NCBI RefSeq assembly: GCF_026723765.1
Contig: NZ_CP113524.1
Location: 4,350,001-4,414,000 of the forward strand
Source: Lacrimispora xylanolytica
Lineage (GTDB): Bacteria > Bacillota > Clostridia > Lachnospirales > Lachnospiraceae
DNA: 64,000 bases
Reading direction: 5' to 3'
Shown here: positions 25,250 through 32,855 of the stretch, piece by piece
Numbering within the stretch: position 1 is the stretch's first letter
How the letters are laid out: each line of letters starts with the position of its first letter
Translations under genes and position numbers: made by a program
Notes under the pieces: model-generated
What the model was told of the DNA's origin: nothing
Database searches by the model: none
Seen by the model: only the letters and a program-made list of their open reading frames with translations

Positions 25250-27070
25250 ATGACAAACAAATTTTTTAAAAGAGGCCGATGGCTGATTTCCATTTTCCTG
25301 GTGGTCTCCCTGCTTTGTTCGTGCACGCCGCCGCCAAAGTCAGCCGCTACCCCCTCTGGTACGGGATATGAGCATTACAATGCTGCTGATGTATCCATGC
25401 AGAAAAATTTTGATCTGTTTACGGACGATTTATTCCGAAATGAAATAAGCAACTCTGGGATCAGCTTTCATTTTACCATGGCAGATCCGGCTTCCCGGGG
25501 GCTTAAAACGGTTCCTCTGACGCTGGGGGACTTTTCCCTGGATAACATGAAGAAAAACTCAAAGGATCTGGCTGAGCTAAAGAAAAAACTGAATCAGTTT
25601 AATCCCAGAAAACTGACAAAGGATCAGCGCCTGACTTATCAGATTCTTTACTCCTACATAGATACAGAGATGGCTTCGGAAGGCCTGGAGCTTTATACTC
25701 AGCCGCTTACTACAACCATTGGCATTCAGGCACAGCTTCCTGTCCTATTTGCGGAATACGCCTTCTACAAAAAGGACGATGTGGACCATTATCTGTCACT
25801 GCTTTCTACCATTGATGATTATTATTCACAGATTCTGGAGTTTGAAAAGCAAAAATCAGAAGCCGGTCTCTTTATGTCAGATTCTGCTGCGGATCATGTT
25901 TTAAAATCATGTGAAGCTTATTTGATTCAGCCGGACCACAGCTTTCTCTCAGAGACCTTTAACACCAGGATCGATGCTTTAAATGATCTGACCCCGGAAG
26001 AAAAAGCTGCTTACAAAGAAAAGAATTTAAAGGTCCTTGAGGAGCATTTTGTTCCGGCCTATAAAAACCTGATTAATGGAATTACTGCCCTTATGGGGAC
26101 CGGAAAGAATGACAAAGGTCTTTCCTGGTATCCGGAAGGGAAGAAATATTTTGAGTACCTGGTCAATTCAAATACCGGAACCTCTTATGATTCCGTAGAC
26201 AGCTTAAAAAAAGCCATTGAAAAACAGATTACCTCTGACATTAAGGCTCTTGGTCAGATTACGAAGGAGAATCCAAAGGTTCTCGATCAGCTTGATACTT
26301 ATTCCTTTAATGTAACGAAACCGGAAGATATTTTAGAGTCCTTAAAATCTCAGATCGCCAAGGACTTTCCTGAGCTTCCAAAGAACCAGTACACGGTCAA
26401 ATATGTTCCGAAAGCCCTGGAATCTTCCTTAAGCCCTGCCTTTTATCTGGTACCGCCTATTGACCGGTACGAAGATAATATTATCTATATTAATGGTAAT
26501 CCAAGGTTTCAAAATGACGATCTTTATACCACTCTGGCCCATGAAGGATATCCGGGACACTTGTACCAGAATGTTTACTTCCTGAGCAAAAGCCCCAACG
26601 ACTTAAGAAGTATTTTATCCTTCTCAAGCTATTCGGAAGGGTGGGCCACCTACGTAGAAAATTACTCTTATACCCTTGACAACGGACTGGACCCGGATCT
26701 TGGAAAGCTCCTGGCACACAACTCTGCGGTTACTTTGGGGATTTATGCGTATCTTGATATCTGCATTAATTATGAAGGTTGGGATAAGGAGCAGACAGCG
26801 AAGTACCTTAGTACCTTCTACAATGTGGAGAAAACGGATATCGTGGATTCCATTTATAACAGCCTGGTAGAGAATCCAACCAACTACATGGAGTACTATG
26901 TGGGATATTTAGAAATCATGGAAATGAGAAATGCCGCCGAGAAAATCTTAAAAGACAAATTCAATTTAAAAGAGTTTCATACCTTTTTACTGGATATTGG
27001 TCCAGCACCATTTTCCGTCATACTGCCGGAGTTTCGTAACTGGCTTGGTAAAGAGCTCAGATCCAGCTAA
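25250..27070 (+). CDS. DUF885-family lipoprotein, putative metallopeptidase
   Basis: 606 residues. The signal peptide ends in a lipobox, SLLCSC, before PPPKS, so it is probably anchored on the outer face of the membrane. The DUF885 motif HEGYPGHLYQ (HExxPGH) lies near residue 425, with a later EGWATYVENY typical of the family. Zinc peptidase activity is inferred from the motif. GGAGG lies 8 bases upstream of the ATG. The gene is divergent from metG and ends in a strong terminator; no partner gene is apparent. Confidence 0.92.
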   Translation: MTNKFFKRGRWLISIFLVVSLLCSCTPPPKSAATPSGTGYEHYNAADVSMQKNFDLFTDDLFRNEISNSGISFHFTMADPASRGLKTVPLTLGDFSLDNMKKNSKDLAELKKKLNQFNPRKLTKDQRLTYQILYSYIDTEMASEGLELYTQPLTTTIGIQAQLPVLFAEYAFYKKDDVDHYLSLLSTIDDYYSQILEFEKQKSEAGLFMSDSAADHVLKSCEAYLIQPDHSFLSETFNTRIDALNDLTPEEKAAYKEKNLKVLEEHFVPAYKNLINGITALMGTGKNDKGLSWYPEGKKYFEYLVNSNTGTSYDSVDSLKKAIEKQITSDIKALGQITKENPKVLDQLDTYSFNVTKPEDILESLKSQIAKDFPELPKNQYTVKYVPKALESSLSPAFYLVPPIDRYEDNIIYINGNPRFQNDDLYTTLAHEGYPGHLYQNVYFLSKSPNDLRSILSFSSYSEGWATYVENYSYTLDNGLDPDLGKLLAHNSAVTLGIYAYLDICINYEGWDKEQTAKYLSTFYNVEKTDIVDSIYNSLVENPTNYMEYYVGYLEIMEMRNAAEKILKDKFNLKEFHTFLLDIGPAPFSVILPEFRNWLGKELRSS

Positions 27071-27103
27071 TATTAAGTTTAACAAAAACAAACCTTACGA
27101 ATA

Positions 27104-27142
27104 AGAGGCAGGAGCATGTTACCTATGCTCCTGCCTCTTTTA
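27104..27142. terminator. Terminator between convergent genes
   Basis: AGAGGCAGGAGCAT, loop GTTACCT, ATGCTCCTGCCTCT then TTT; 14-bp perfect stem. It is likely to stop both the DUF885 and the GerMN-like lipoprotein transcripts. Confidence 0.92.
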
Positions 27143-27179
27143 TGTTCCAGATCTTATCAAATGAGTTTTCAGACACACC

Positions 27180-27713
27180 CTAACCAATCTGTTTATAGTC
27201 TTTTACGTATTCCAGCAAATCATTATCACCCTGCTTCACCTTCTCGCCGGAATAATTCTTTCCATTTACCAGAACCTTTAATTTATCCAATGAAAAATTC
27301 TCTATAAAGGTATTGCCCACTGCAGTCAGAGTAACTAAATCATTCCCTCCTTTTGCAGGCATCTTGGATAGATCCAGCGTACCTTTGCCATCTTTTGATT
27401 CGTATTTAACAACGGTTGTTCCTTCTTCCAGAACACCGTATTCAATCAGCTTATCCACCAAAGCCTCTGCCGTGAGCTTGTCCACTGCATCCATAGCCTG
27501 GTTAAGGCCAGTACCATCGCTATTCTTGCTATATACAGAGATGATTTCCATTGGTTCCACGTTAGGATCCGGAACCTTGTCACTTGCGCCACCGGTAGAA
27601 GCCTCTGCCTGGGGAATTGGTGCCGTTGTCTCCATCTTAGGCTGTGTTGGTGTACACGCTGACAGGGACATCATCATTATAACGCTCATTAACATCACGA
27701 TGAATTTTCTCAT
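27180..27713 (-). CDS. Lipoprotein with GerMN-like domain
   Basis: 177 residues. The signal peptide ends in the lipobox SLSAC at Cys20, followed by a Pro/Thr/Ala linker. The C-terminal part (LTAVGNTFIENFSLDKL, then VLVNGKNYSG) resembles the GerMN domain found in spore germination and cell-wall lipoproteins; this is similarity by eye. AAGGAGG lies 12 bases before the ATG, a long spacing. It is 27 bases downstream of the MarR-type gene and probably shares its promoter, which suggests the regulator controls it. Confidence 0.8.
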   Translation of the reverse strand: MRKFIVMLMSVIMMMSLSACTPTQPKMETTAPIPQAEASTGGASDKVPDPNVEPMEIISVYSKNSDGTGLNQAMDAVDKLTAEALVDKLIEYGVLEEGTTVVKYESKDGKGTLDLSKMPAKGGNDLVTLTAVGNTFIENFSLDKLKVLVNGKNYSGEKVKQGDNDLLEYVKDYKQIG

Positions 27714-27740
27714 AATTGCGTATTGCCTCCTTAAACTCTC

Positions 27741-28190
27741 TTAAAGGCTCCGAAACCAGTGGTTAAGATTGGTCAGAGCTTTGATCAAAACTTCTATCTC
27801 ATCTTCGCCTAGTGAATCGACAATGCCCCGAATCATCTCCTGATGAAATTTGGCATGGTGTTCAAAGGCTTGTTTCCCTTTTTCTGAAAGTGAAATGTAA
27901 ACCACTCGCCGGTCCTCTTTCCCTCTTTGGCGGGTCACATACCCTTTCTTTACAAGGCTGTTCATGGCTATGGTAAGCGTCCCAACCGTAACAGACAGCT
28001 CTCTGGCAATGGTCGACATATTTTTAGGTTCTCCGACGCCGATCGCTTCTATTACATGCATATCATTATTCGTAATATTATTAAATTCCTGGGTAATGAT
28101 AGCCTGTTGTTCAATATCCATAATATCCCGAAACAGTCTTACCAATACTTCGTTAAGAGTTCCGTAAGTATCCACGTTAATCCCTTTCAT
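27741..28190 (-). CDS. MarR-family regulator, FabT-like
   Basis: 149 residues. The winged helix has MSTIARELSVTVGTLTIAMN and the wing KEDRRVVYISLSEKGK. The pattern MHVIEAIG, KGYVTRQRGKEDRRV and FHQEMIRGIVDSL closely follows FabT, the repressor of fatty-acid synthesis genes. No fab gene is near, which is unusual for FabT. The ATG at 28190 has no obvious ribosome binding site; a GTG at 28175 has AAAGGG 6 bases upstream and may be the true start. A palindrome lies in its own promoter, suggesting autoregulation. Confidence 0.88.
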   Translation of the reverse strand: MKGINVDTYGTLNEVLVRLFRDIMDIEQQAIITQEFNNITNNDMHVIEAIGVGEPKNMSTIARELSVTVGTLTIAMNSLVKKGYVTRQRGKEDRRVVYISLSEKGKQAFEHHAKFHQEMIRGIVDSLGEDEIEVLIKALTNLNHWFRSL

Positions 28191-28219
28191 ATTGTTATGA
28201 CAATAAAAGCTTCCTCGTA

Positions 28220-28248
28220 ATTATACATGATTATGTATTTATAGACAA
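28220..28248 (-). promoter_or_regulatory. Promoter and palindromic operator of the MarR-type gene
   Basis: Minus strand: TTGTCT, 17 bases, TATAAT. ATACAT-GATT-ATGTAT (28223-28238) fills most of the spacer and overlaps the -10, a position expected for a MarR-type repressor. Confidence 0.75.
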
Positions 28249-28297
28249 CCACTTGAATTCTTATGAAATTCTTAAAATGGAGATGAAATAATCCCTT

Positions 28298-28825
28298 TTA
28301 TACCAAAATACGGCTTAAAATGACACTGGCTGCAATTCCTGCAATGGTTGCTGTCAAAGCACCGGTAAGGGCATACCTGGTTTTACGTATTTTTACGGTT
28401 CCGAAATAAACACTTAAGCAATAAAATAAGGTCTCTGTACAGCTCATAATTATGGAGGTAACCATACCGATATAAGAGTCTGTGCCATATTTTTTAAAGA
28501 TATCTAACACCAGTCCAATGGCTGCTGAGTTGGATACCATACGGATTAAAATTACAGGGACCACTGGAGCCGGTAAATACAAAAGGGATGCCGGCTTAGT
28601 CAGCAGGCCGGAAAGAAAATCAAGAAAGCCAGAAGCGCGAAGGACTCCAACCGCTGTCATAAGACCGATTAAAGTGGGAAGGATACCTGCTACCGTCTTC
28701 ATCCCATCTTTTGCACCATTTATAAAATCATCAAAAACAGGACGTTTTGATAAAATACCAAAACCAACAATATAAAAGATGATTAAAGGCACCAGTGCCT
28801 CTGACAAAAACATTAAAAATCTCAT
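28298..28825 (-). CDS. spmB: Spore maturation protein B
   Basis: 175 residues with about five membrane segments and the nucleoside-recognition (Gate) domain pattern (MVSNSAAIGLVLDIFKKYGTDS). SpmB acts with SpmA in core dehydration during late sporulation. The ATG at 28825 has GGGAG 5 bases upstream; the frame is open to 28885, but those residues are polar and unconserved. spmA, normally the adjacent upstream gene, is missing here; the upstream neighbour is a divergent ArsC-like gene. Confidence 0.9.
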   Translation of the reverse strand: MRFLMFLSEALVPLIIFYIVGFGILSKRPVFDDFINGAKDGMKTVAGILPTLIGLMTAVGVLRASGFLDFLSGLLTKPASLLYLPAPVVPVILIRMVSNSAAIGLVLDIFKKYGTDSYIGMVTSIIMSCTETLFYCLSVYFGTVKIRKTRYALTGALTATIAGIAASVILSRILV

Positions 28826-28941
28826 TATTTCTCCCGGGTTTCCTTGATTATTACATTCTATTCCAAATCTTTCCTTTTCATTCAATAGGTTTCAAGGTAA
28901 AATATATATGAAAGCAAAAGAAAATGGAAAGGAGCCAACCT

Positions 28942-29301
28942 ATGAGTTTACTATTTTTACAGTATCCGCCCTGCAGCACCTGTAAAAACGCAAAAAAGTG
29001 GCTGGATGCGCACAATATATCTTATGAAGCAAGGAATATAAAAGAAGAAAACCCAAAGGAACATGAGCTTTTAGAATGGATTAAAAAAAGCGGTCTTCCC
29101 ATAAAGAAGTTCTTTAACACCAGCGGCAATATCTATAAGGAACAGAATCTAAAAGAAGCCCTTCCAGGAATGAGTGAAGAAGAACAGATCCGGCTTCTTG
29201 CAACCAATGGTATGCTGGTGAAGCGGCCGCTGATCATTGGGGAGGATTTTGTTTTAACTGGTTTTAAAGAGGAAGAATGGTTAAAGAACTTGATTTCCTG
29301 A
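28942..29301 (+). CDS. ArsC/Spx-family thioredoxin-like protein
   Basis: 119 residues, usual family length. The redox motif YPPCSTCKNAKKWL (CxxC) is at residues 8-21, and the later LIKRPLI-type signature appears as MLVKRPLIIG. These are the marks of the YffB/Spx/ArsC fold. The second Cys makes it more like YffB/Spx-type than classical glutaredoxin-linked ArsC, and there is no ars operon nearby, so arsenate reduction is not assured. AAAGGAG lies 7 bases before the ATG at 28942. Confidence 0.9.
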   Translation: MSLLFLQYPPCSTCKNAKKWLDAHNISYEARNIKEENPKEHELLEWIKKSGLPIKKFFNTSGNIYKEQNLKEALPGMSEEEQIRLLATNGMLVKRPLIIGEDFVLTGFKEEEWLKNLIS

Positions 29302-29310
29302 GATTAAAAT

Positions 29311-29368
29311 AAAAATTCCTGATAAAACGGGAGTTATAATACAGCTGCTGTTTTGTCAGGAATTTCTT
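29311..29368. terminator. Bidirectional terminator
   Basis: AAATTCCTGATAAAAC and GTTTTGTCAGGAATTT arms around a 22-base loop. The minus direction is followed by TTTTTATTTT. Confidence 0.8.
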
Positions 29369-29432
29369 CTTATTCATCTGGTTTTTCATATGTTTCCTAT
29401 TATAATACCACCCTGATTTAGAATATCGCCTT

Positions 29433-29993
29433 TCATCTGATGGGTAAGTTATTGGAAGAATGAAATGTGATTTTCCGGTTGATCTCTGGAATATCATTGA
29501 TTTCATGATCCTTTTGATAACTTTTTATCTTTCTTTCAGCCCGATGCGAATCCGTGGCTCCTTCCGATGGAGATATGAATGGAAGAAAACAAAGGGTATC
29601 ATCTTCATGCCAGATTTTTGTCTCTGGTATCTTAGCTTTACTTATACGGTATTTTTCAGCTTTACCGGCACAAACTCCAATGGATGTCACGGAAAAAATG
29701 ACACAAATCACCATGGATACCATAAATGGCTTATGCAGATAATATACTAATCTTCGATATTTGCTCCGAAGTTTAAGTTGTCTGTTTAAAACAGTGGTTG
29801 CTCCCCGGCGTCTCATCTCTGCCATGATCGTCTGGAATTCACCAGGCGGAGGAGAAGGGGGATCCGGTGTTATTTCCGGGTGCTGCTGCATATAATCAAG
29901 CAGATATGCTTCCATTTTCTCCTGGGAAGCCTTACTCTTTTTGTTACATTTTAAAATGGAACATTTATTATGATTGTCTCTTCCCTGCTCCAT
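29433..29993 (-). CDS. Single-pass membrane protein of unknown function
   Basis: 186 residues, not recognised. The N-terminal 88 residues are polar, with a Pro-rich patch (TPDPPSPPPGEF) and a strongly basic stretch (MRRRGATTVLNRQLKLRSKYRR) just before one membrane helix at residues 89-110 (MVSMVICVIFSVTSIGVCAG). The C-terminal 75 residues are polar. The positive-inside rule puts the N-terminus in the cytosol, the layout of many anti-sigma factors. A sigma factor gene lies 1.2 kb away with murG between. The start at 29993 has AGAGGTG upstream; the frame is open to 30014. Confidence 0.75.
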   Translation of the reverse strand: MEQGRDNHNKCSILKCNKKSKASQEKMEAYLLDYMQQHPEITPDPPSPPPGEFQTIMAEMRRRGATTVLNRQLKLRSKYRRLVYYLHKPFMVSMVICVIFSVTSIGVCAGKAEKYRISKAKIPETKIWHEDDTLCFLPFISPSEGATDSHRAERKIKSYQKDHEINDIPEINRKITFHSSNNLPIR

Positions 29994-30044
29994 GTCTGCA
30001 CCTCTTAAATACAAGTTATCCTTAAGTCTTCATACTCTTTGGGG

Positions 30045-30072
30045 TTGACTTTTTACCGTCAGCGTTTACTAT
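30045..30072 (+). promoter_or_regulatory. Promoter of murG
   Basis: TTGACT, 16 bases, TACTAT; initiation expected near 30079, 27 bases before the ATG. Confidence 0.65.
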
Positions 30073-30105
30073 TAATAGTATATCGAATCTGGGAGGCAAC
30101 GCTTT

Positions 30106-31173
30106 ATGAAAAAAATCGTGTTAACCGGCGGAGGCACTGCTGGTCATGTTACCCCGAACCTGGCTCTGATTCCCTCTTTAAAAGAGAGAAATTATGACAT
30201 TCACTATATAGGTTCCTATCAGGGAATCGAGCGGAAACTCATAGAGGGAGCTGGTATTGCCTACATCGGCATCTCCTCCGGTAAATTCCGCCGGTACTTT
30301 GACCCCAAAAATTTTACTGACCCATTCCGCGTCATAAAAGGATATGGGGAAGCATTAAAATTTCTTAAAAATTACAGACCGGATGTCGTATTCTCTAAAG
30401 GTGGTTTTGTAGCAGTTCCTGTTGTACTGGCTGCCAAACGTTTAAAGATACCCGTTATCATTCACGAATCCGATATGACACCAGGTCTTGCTAATAAGCT
30501 GTGTATTCCTGCTGCAACAAATGTCTGCTGCAATTTCCCGGAAACACTGGCCTATCTTCCAAAAGAAAAAGCCATTTTAACAGGCTCCCCCATTCGCAAA
30601 GAATTGTTACAGGGGGATCGTCTTAAGGGGTTAAGTTTTGCCAAGCTCTCCGAAACCCGTCCTGTGATATTAATCATCGGAGGCAGTCTCGGTTCCGTAA
30701 CAGTCAACAATGCAGTAAGAGAAATACTTCCCAAGCTTTTAAAGGATTTCCAGATCATACATATCTGTGGAAAAGGCAATCTGGATGAGAGCCTTATAAG
30801 TACCACTGGATATGTACAATATGAGTATGTAGATGCTCCTTTAAAGCATTTATTTGCTGCTGCTGATCTGATGATATCAAGAGCCGGAGCAAACGCTATC
30901 TGTGAAATACTTGCCCTTAGAAAGCCAAACATTCTGATTCCTCTTTCTGCCGCTGCCAGCAGAGGTGATCAGATTTTAAACGCAAGATCCTTTCATAAGC
31001 AGGGATTCAGCTTTCTCCTGGAAGAGGAAAATCTATCAGGAGACTCCCTTCTTAAGGCCGTATCCGAAACGTATCAGAACAGGAAATCTTACATTTCAAA
31101 TATGGAACAGAGTGAACAGCATAACGCTATTGATGCCATAGTAGAAATGGTTGAATCCCTGACCGGAAAATAA
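30106..31173 (+). CDS. murG: UDP-N-acetylglucosamine transferase, MurG
   Basis: 355 residues. N-terminal GGGTAGHVTPNLAL, VFSKGGFVAVPVVLAA, HESDMTPGLAN and SRAGANAICEIL in the C-terminal UDP-GlcNAc site are the MurG signature. It adds GlcNAc to lipid I to form lipid II at the inner membrane face. It stands alone with its own promoter rather than in a division cluster, so it may be a second or relocated copy. GGGAGG lies 9 bases before the ATG. It converges on the sigma factor gene with only one base between stop codons. Confidence 0.95.
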   Translation: MKKIVLTGGGTAGHVTPNLALIPSLKERNYDIHYIGSYQGIERKLIEGAGIAYIGISSGKFRRYFDPKNFTDPFRVIKGYGEALKFLKNYRPDVVFSKGGFVAVPVVLAAKRLKIPVIIHESDMTPGLANKLCIPAATNVCCNFPETLAYLPKEKAILTGSPIRKELLQGDRLKGLSFAKLSETRPVILIIGGSLGSVTVNNAVREILPKLLKDFQIIHICGKGNLDESLISTTGYVQYEYVDAPLKHLFAAADLMISRAGANAICEILALRKPNILIPLSAAASRGDQILNARSFHKQGFSFLLEEENLSGDSLLKAVSETYQNRKSYISNMEQSEQHNAIDAIVEMVESLTGK

Positions 31174-31174
31174 T

Positions 31175-31717
31175 TTATGTATCAAAGCTGGGTCCAAGAA
31201 TCCTTTTTAGACAGACTCTTGTCCGGTATATCCGGGAGCGGCATACCGTTCCCGGAATCCCTAACAATTCACAAATCTCTGGAATCGTAAGCTGTTTTAA
31301 GAAATAAAGGACAGCCATCTCTTTCCACTCTTCCCTCATATTAGATATTTCACTTGTGATCATTAAAACAGCCTCCTCTTCAAGAATCATATCAAGGGGA
31401 TCTGTAATCACATAGCTTGCAAGCAATGCTACCTCATTGGCTGCATCCTCCTGGTTCAAGCTTACTTTTTCATAGTGTCCATTTTTTCGGAGGCAGTCGA
31501 TTGATTTACTCTTTAGTATCTTAATCAGCATACTTTTCTTTCGCGTTTCAGTCCAGGTCAGCGAATAGTTTTCAAAGTATGCAATAAATGTTTCCTGTAC
31601 GACATCATCCAGTTCCATATCCGGAACGTGGAGTGTCTTTGCAATCCGTCGAAGCAAGCCCTGGTACTCCCCATAAATGGATTGCAACAACATATTTTCA
31701 TCTTTATGTATGCTCAT
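31175..31717 (-). CDS. RNA polymerase sigma factor, ECF-like
   Basis: 180 residues. Region 2 is visible around MELDDVVQETFIAYFENY and SIDCLRKNGH, and region 4 around LTIPEICELLGIPGTVCRSRIYRTR. There is no region 1 or 3, so it is of the two-domain (ECF-like) kind. Its regulon is unknown. It is the last gene of a rhomboid-HIT-sigma operon (17 bases after the HIT gene). AGAGGGG lies upstream of the ATG. No anti-sigma gene is directly adjacent; the nearest candidate is the single-pass protein at 29433. Confidence 0.88.
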   Translation of the reverse strand: MSIHKDENMLLQSIYGEYQGLLRRIAKTLHVPDMELDDVVQETFIAYFENYSLTWTETRKKSMLIKILKSKSIDCLRKNGHYEKVSLNQEDAANEVALLASYVITDPLDMILEEEAVLMITSEISNMREEWKEMAVLYFLKQLTIPEICELLGIPGTVCRSRIYRTRVCLKRILGPSFDT

Positions 31718-31734
31718 TGATAATGCCCCTCTGA

Positions 31735-32151
31735 TTACAGGGCGCTCCTAATAGCGGCTCCTGTCTGTGCTAAGTCTTCCGGACTTGCCTTGCCCGATAC
31801 CCATGAAACCATAACAGGGCCTTCCTCATAACGAGGAATTAAATGTACGTGAAAATGAAAAACAGTCTGACCTGCTTCTTTTCCGTTATTCTGCACAACA
31901 TTGAATCCGGCACAGCCTAATGTGGTTTTCATGGCGTTCCCAATTTTTGCTGCCAACGGAAGGACCTTGGCTGCTGTCGCTCCGTCAAGCTCACAAAGAT
32001 CTTTGTAATGATGTTTTGGAAGAATCAGGGCATGCCCTTTTGTAGCCGGTCCTAAATCCATAATAACGCGAAATGTATCATCCTCATACAGTGTTTCTGA
32101 AGGTATGTCCCCATTTGCAATTTTGCAGAAAATGCAATCATCTTCTCTCAC
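31735..32151 (-). CDS. HIT-family protein, HinT-like
   Basis: 138 residues. CIFCKIANGDIPSETLYEDD at the N-terminus (zinc-type Cys pair) and the histidine triad HFHVHLIPR are typical of the HinT/Hit branch (purine nucleoside phosphoramidase activity). It starts with GTG, supported by AAGGAGGTG 5 bases upstream. It lies between rhomboid and sigma genes with short gaps. It differs from the HIT protein at 15239, which lacks the IPSE motif. Confidence 0.93.
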   Translation of the reverse strand: MREDDCIFCKIANGDIPSETLYEDDTFRVIMDLGPATKGHALILPKHHYKDLCELDGATAAKVLPLAAKIGNAMKTTLGCAGFNVVQNNGKEAGQTVFHFHVHLIPRYEEGPVMVSWVSGKASPEDLAQTGAAIRSAL

Positions 32152-32175
32152 ACTCTCACCTCCTTCCCAAAAGTA

Positions 32176-32796
32176 TTATTCCCAATTTTCCATGCGTCCA
32201 GGCCTTTTCGGCTTACGATACAGAACAATCCCCATTAAAATACCCACGAAAAGTCCCGCAATGTGAGCTGCATTATCTACACCTGTGCTGGAAAAGCCAA
32301 AATACAGGGAACACACAATGACCACAACAAGCTGCCGGGTGCTTAGATCTTCCAGCCTTCCCCGGTTTACCACTACTGCATATAAAAGACCACCGATGAC
32401 ACCAAAGATTGCTCCGGAAGCTCCCGCAGAAACGATCAGCCGATAATCTCCAAGATTAACAATCATGGAGATTATATTCGCGCCTACTCCGCAGATCAGA
32501 TAAAAAAAGAAATACTTCACATGTCCCAGGGCTCTTTCCAGGTTATCACCCAAAATAAACAAAATGAGCATATTGTTCATAATATGATTGATTCCAAAAT
32601 GCATAAAAATAGAAGTAAAGAGGCGGTAATACTCACCGCCCTCTACGACTAGAGGCGCATACATGGCTCCATGGGAAACCATGAACTGCGTATTCTCTGT
32701 GGAGCCTGTCATTTCCAGATACAGGAAATAAATAACATTTAAAATGATAAATCCCATATTGACAAATGCCTTTTTTCGCCTGTATAAGTCTTCCAT
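32176..32796 (-). CDS. Rhomboid-family intramembrane serine protease
   Basis: 206 residues with six or more membrane helices. The catalytic Ser is in GASGAIFG, the His in DNAAHIAGL, and HFGINHIMNN carries the conserved His/Asn of helix 2. It cleaves substrate proteins within the membrane. The start is ATG at 32796 with AGGAGG 9 bases upstream; GTG at 32799 is also possible. It begins an operon with HIT and sigma genes, with its own promoter overlapping the 3' end of the FHA gene. Confidence 0.93.
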   Translation of the reverse strand: MEDLYRRKKAFVNMGFIILNVIYFLYLEMTGSTENTQFMVSHGAMYAPLVVEGGEYYRLFTSIFMHFGINHIMNNMLILFILGDNLERALGHVKYFFFYLICGVGANIISMIVNLGDYRLIVSAGASGAIFGVIGGLLYAVVVNRGRLEDLSTRQLVVVIVCSLYFGFSSTGVDNAAHIAGLFVGILMGIVLYRKPKRPGRMENWE

Positions 32797-32809
32797 CACA
32801 GTTCTCCTC

Positions 32810-32855
32810 CTAAAATAATATAATTATTTTAGCACAAATTAACATATTATGTAAA
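32810..32855 (-). promoter_or_regulatory. Promoter of rhomboid-HIT-sigma operon with overlapping palindrome
   Basis: Minus strand: TTTACA (in the last codons of the FHA gene), 18 bases, TAAAAT preceded by TGC (extended -10). CTAAAATAAT-TAT-ATTATTTTAG (32832-32810) covers the -10 and abuts the AGGAGG, with perfect 10-bp arms. It could be an operator or an mRNA hairpin next to the ribosome binding site. Confidence 0.6.
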
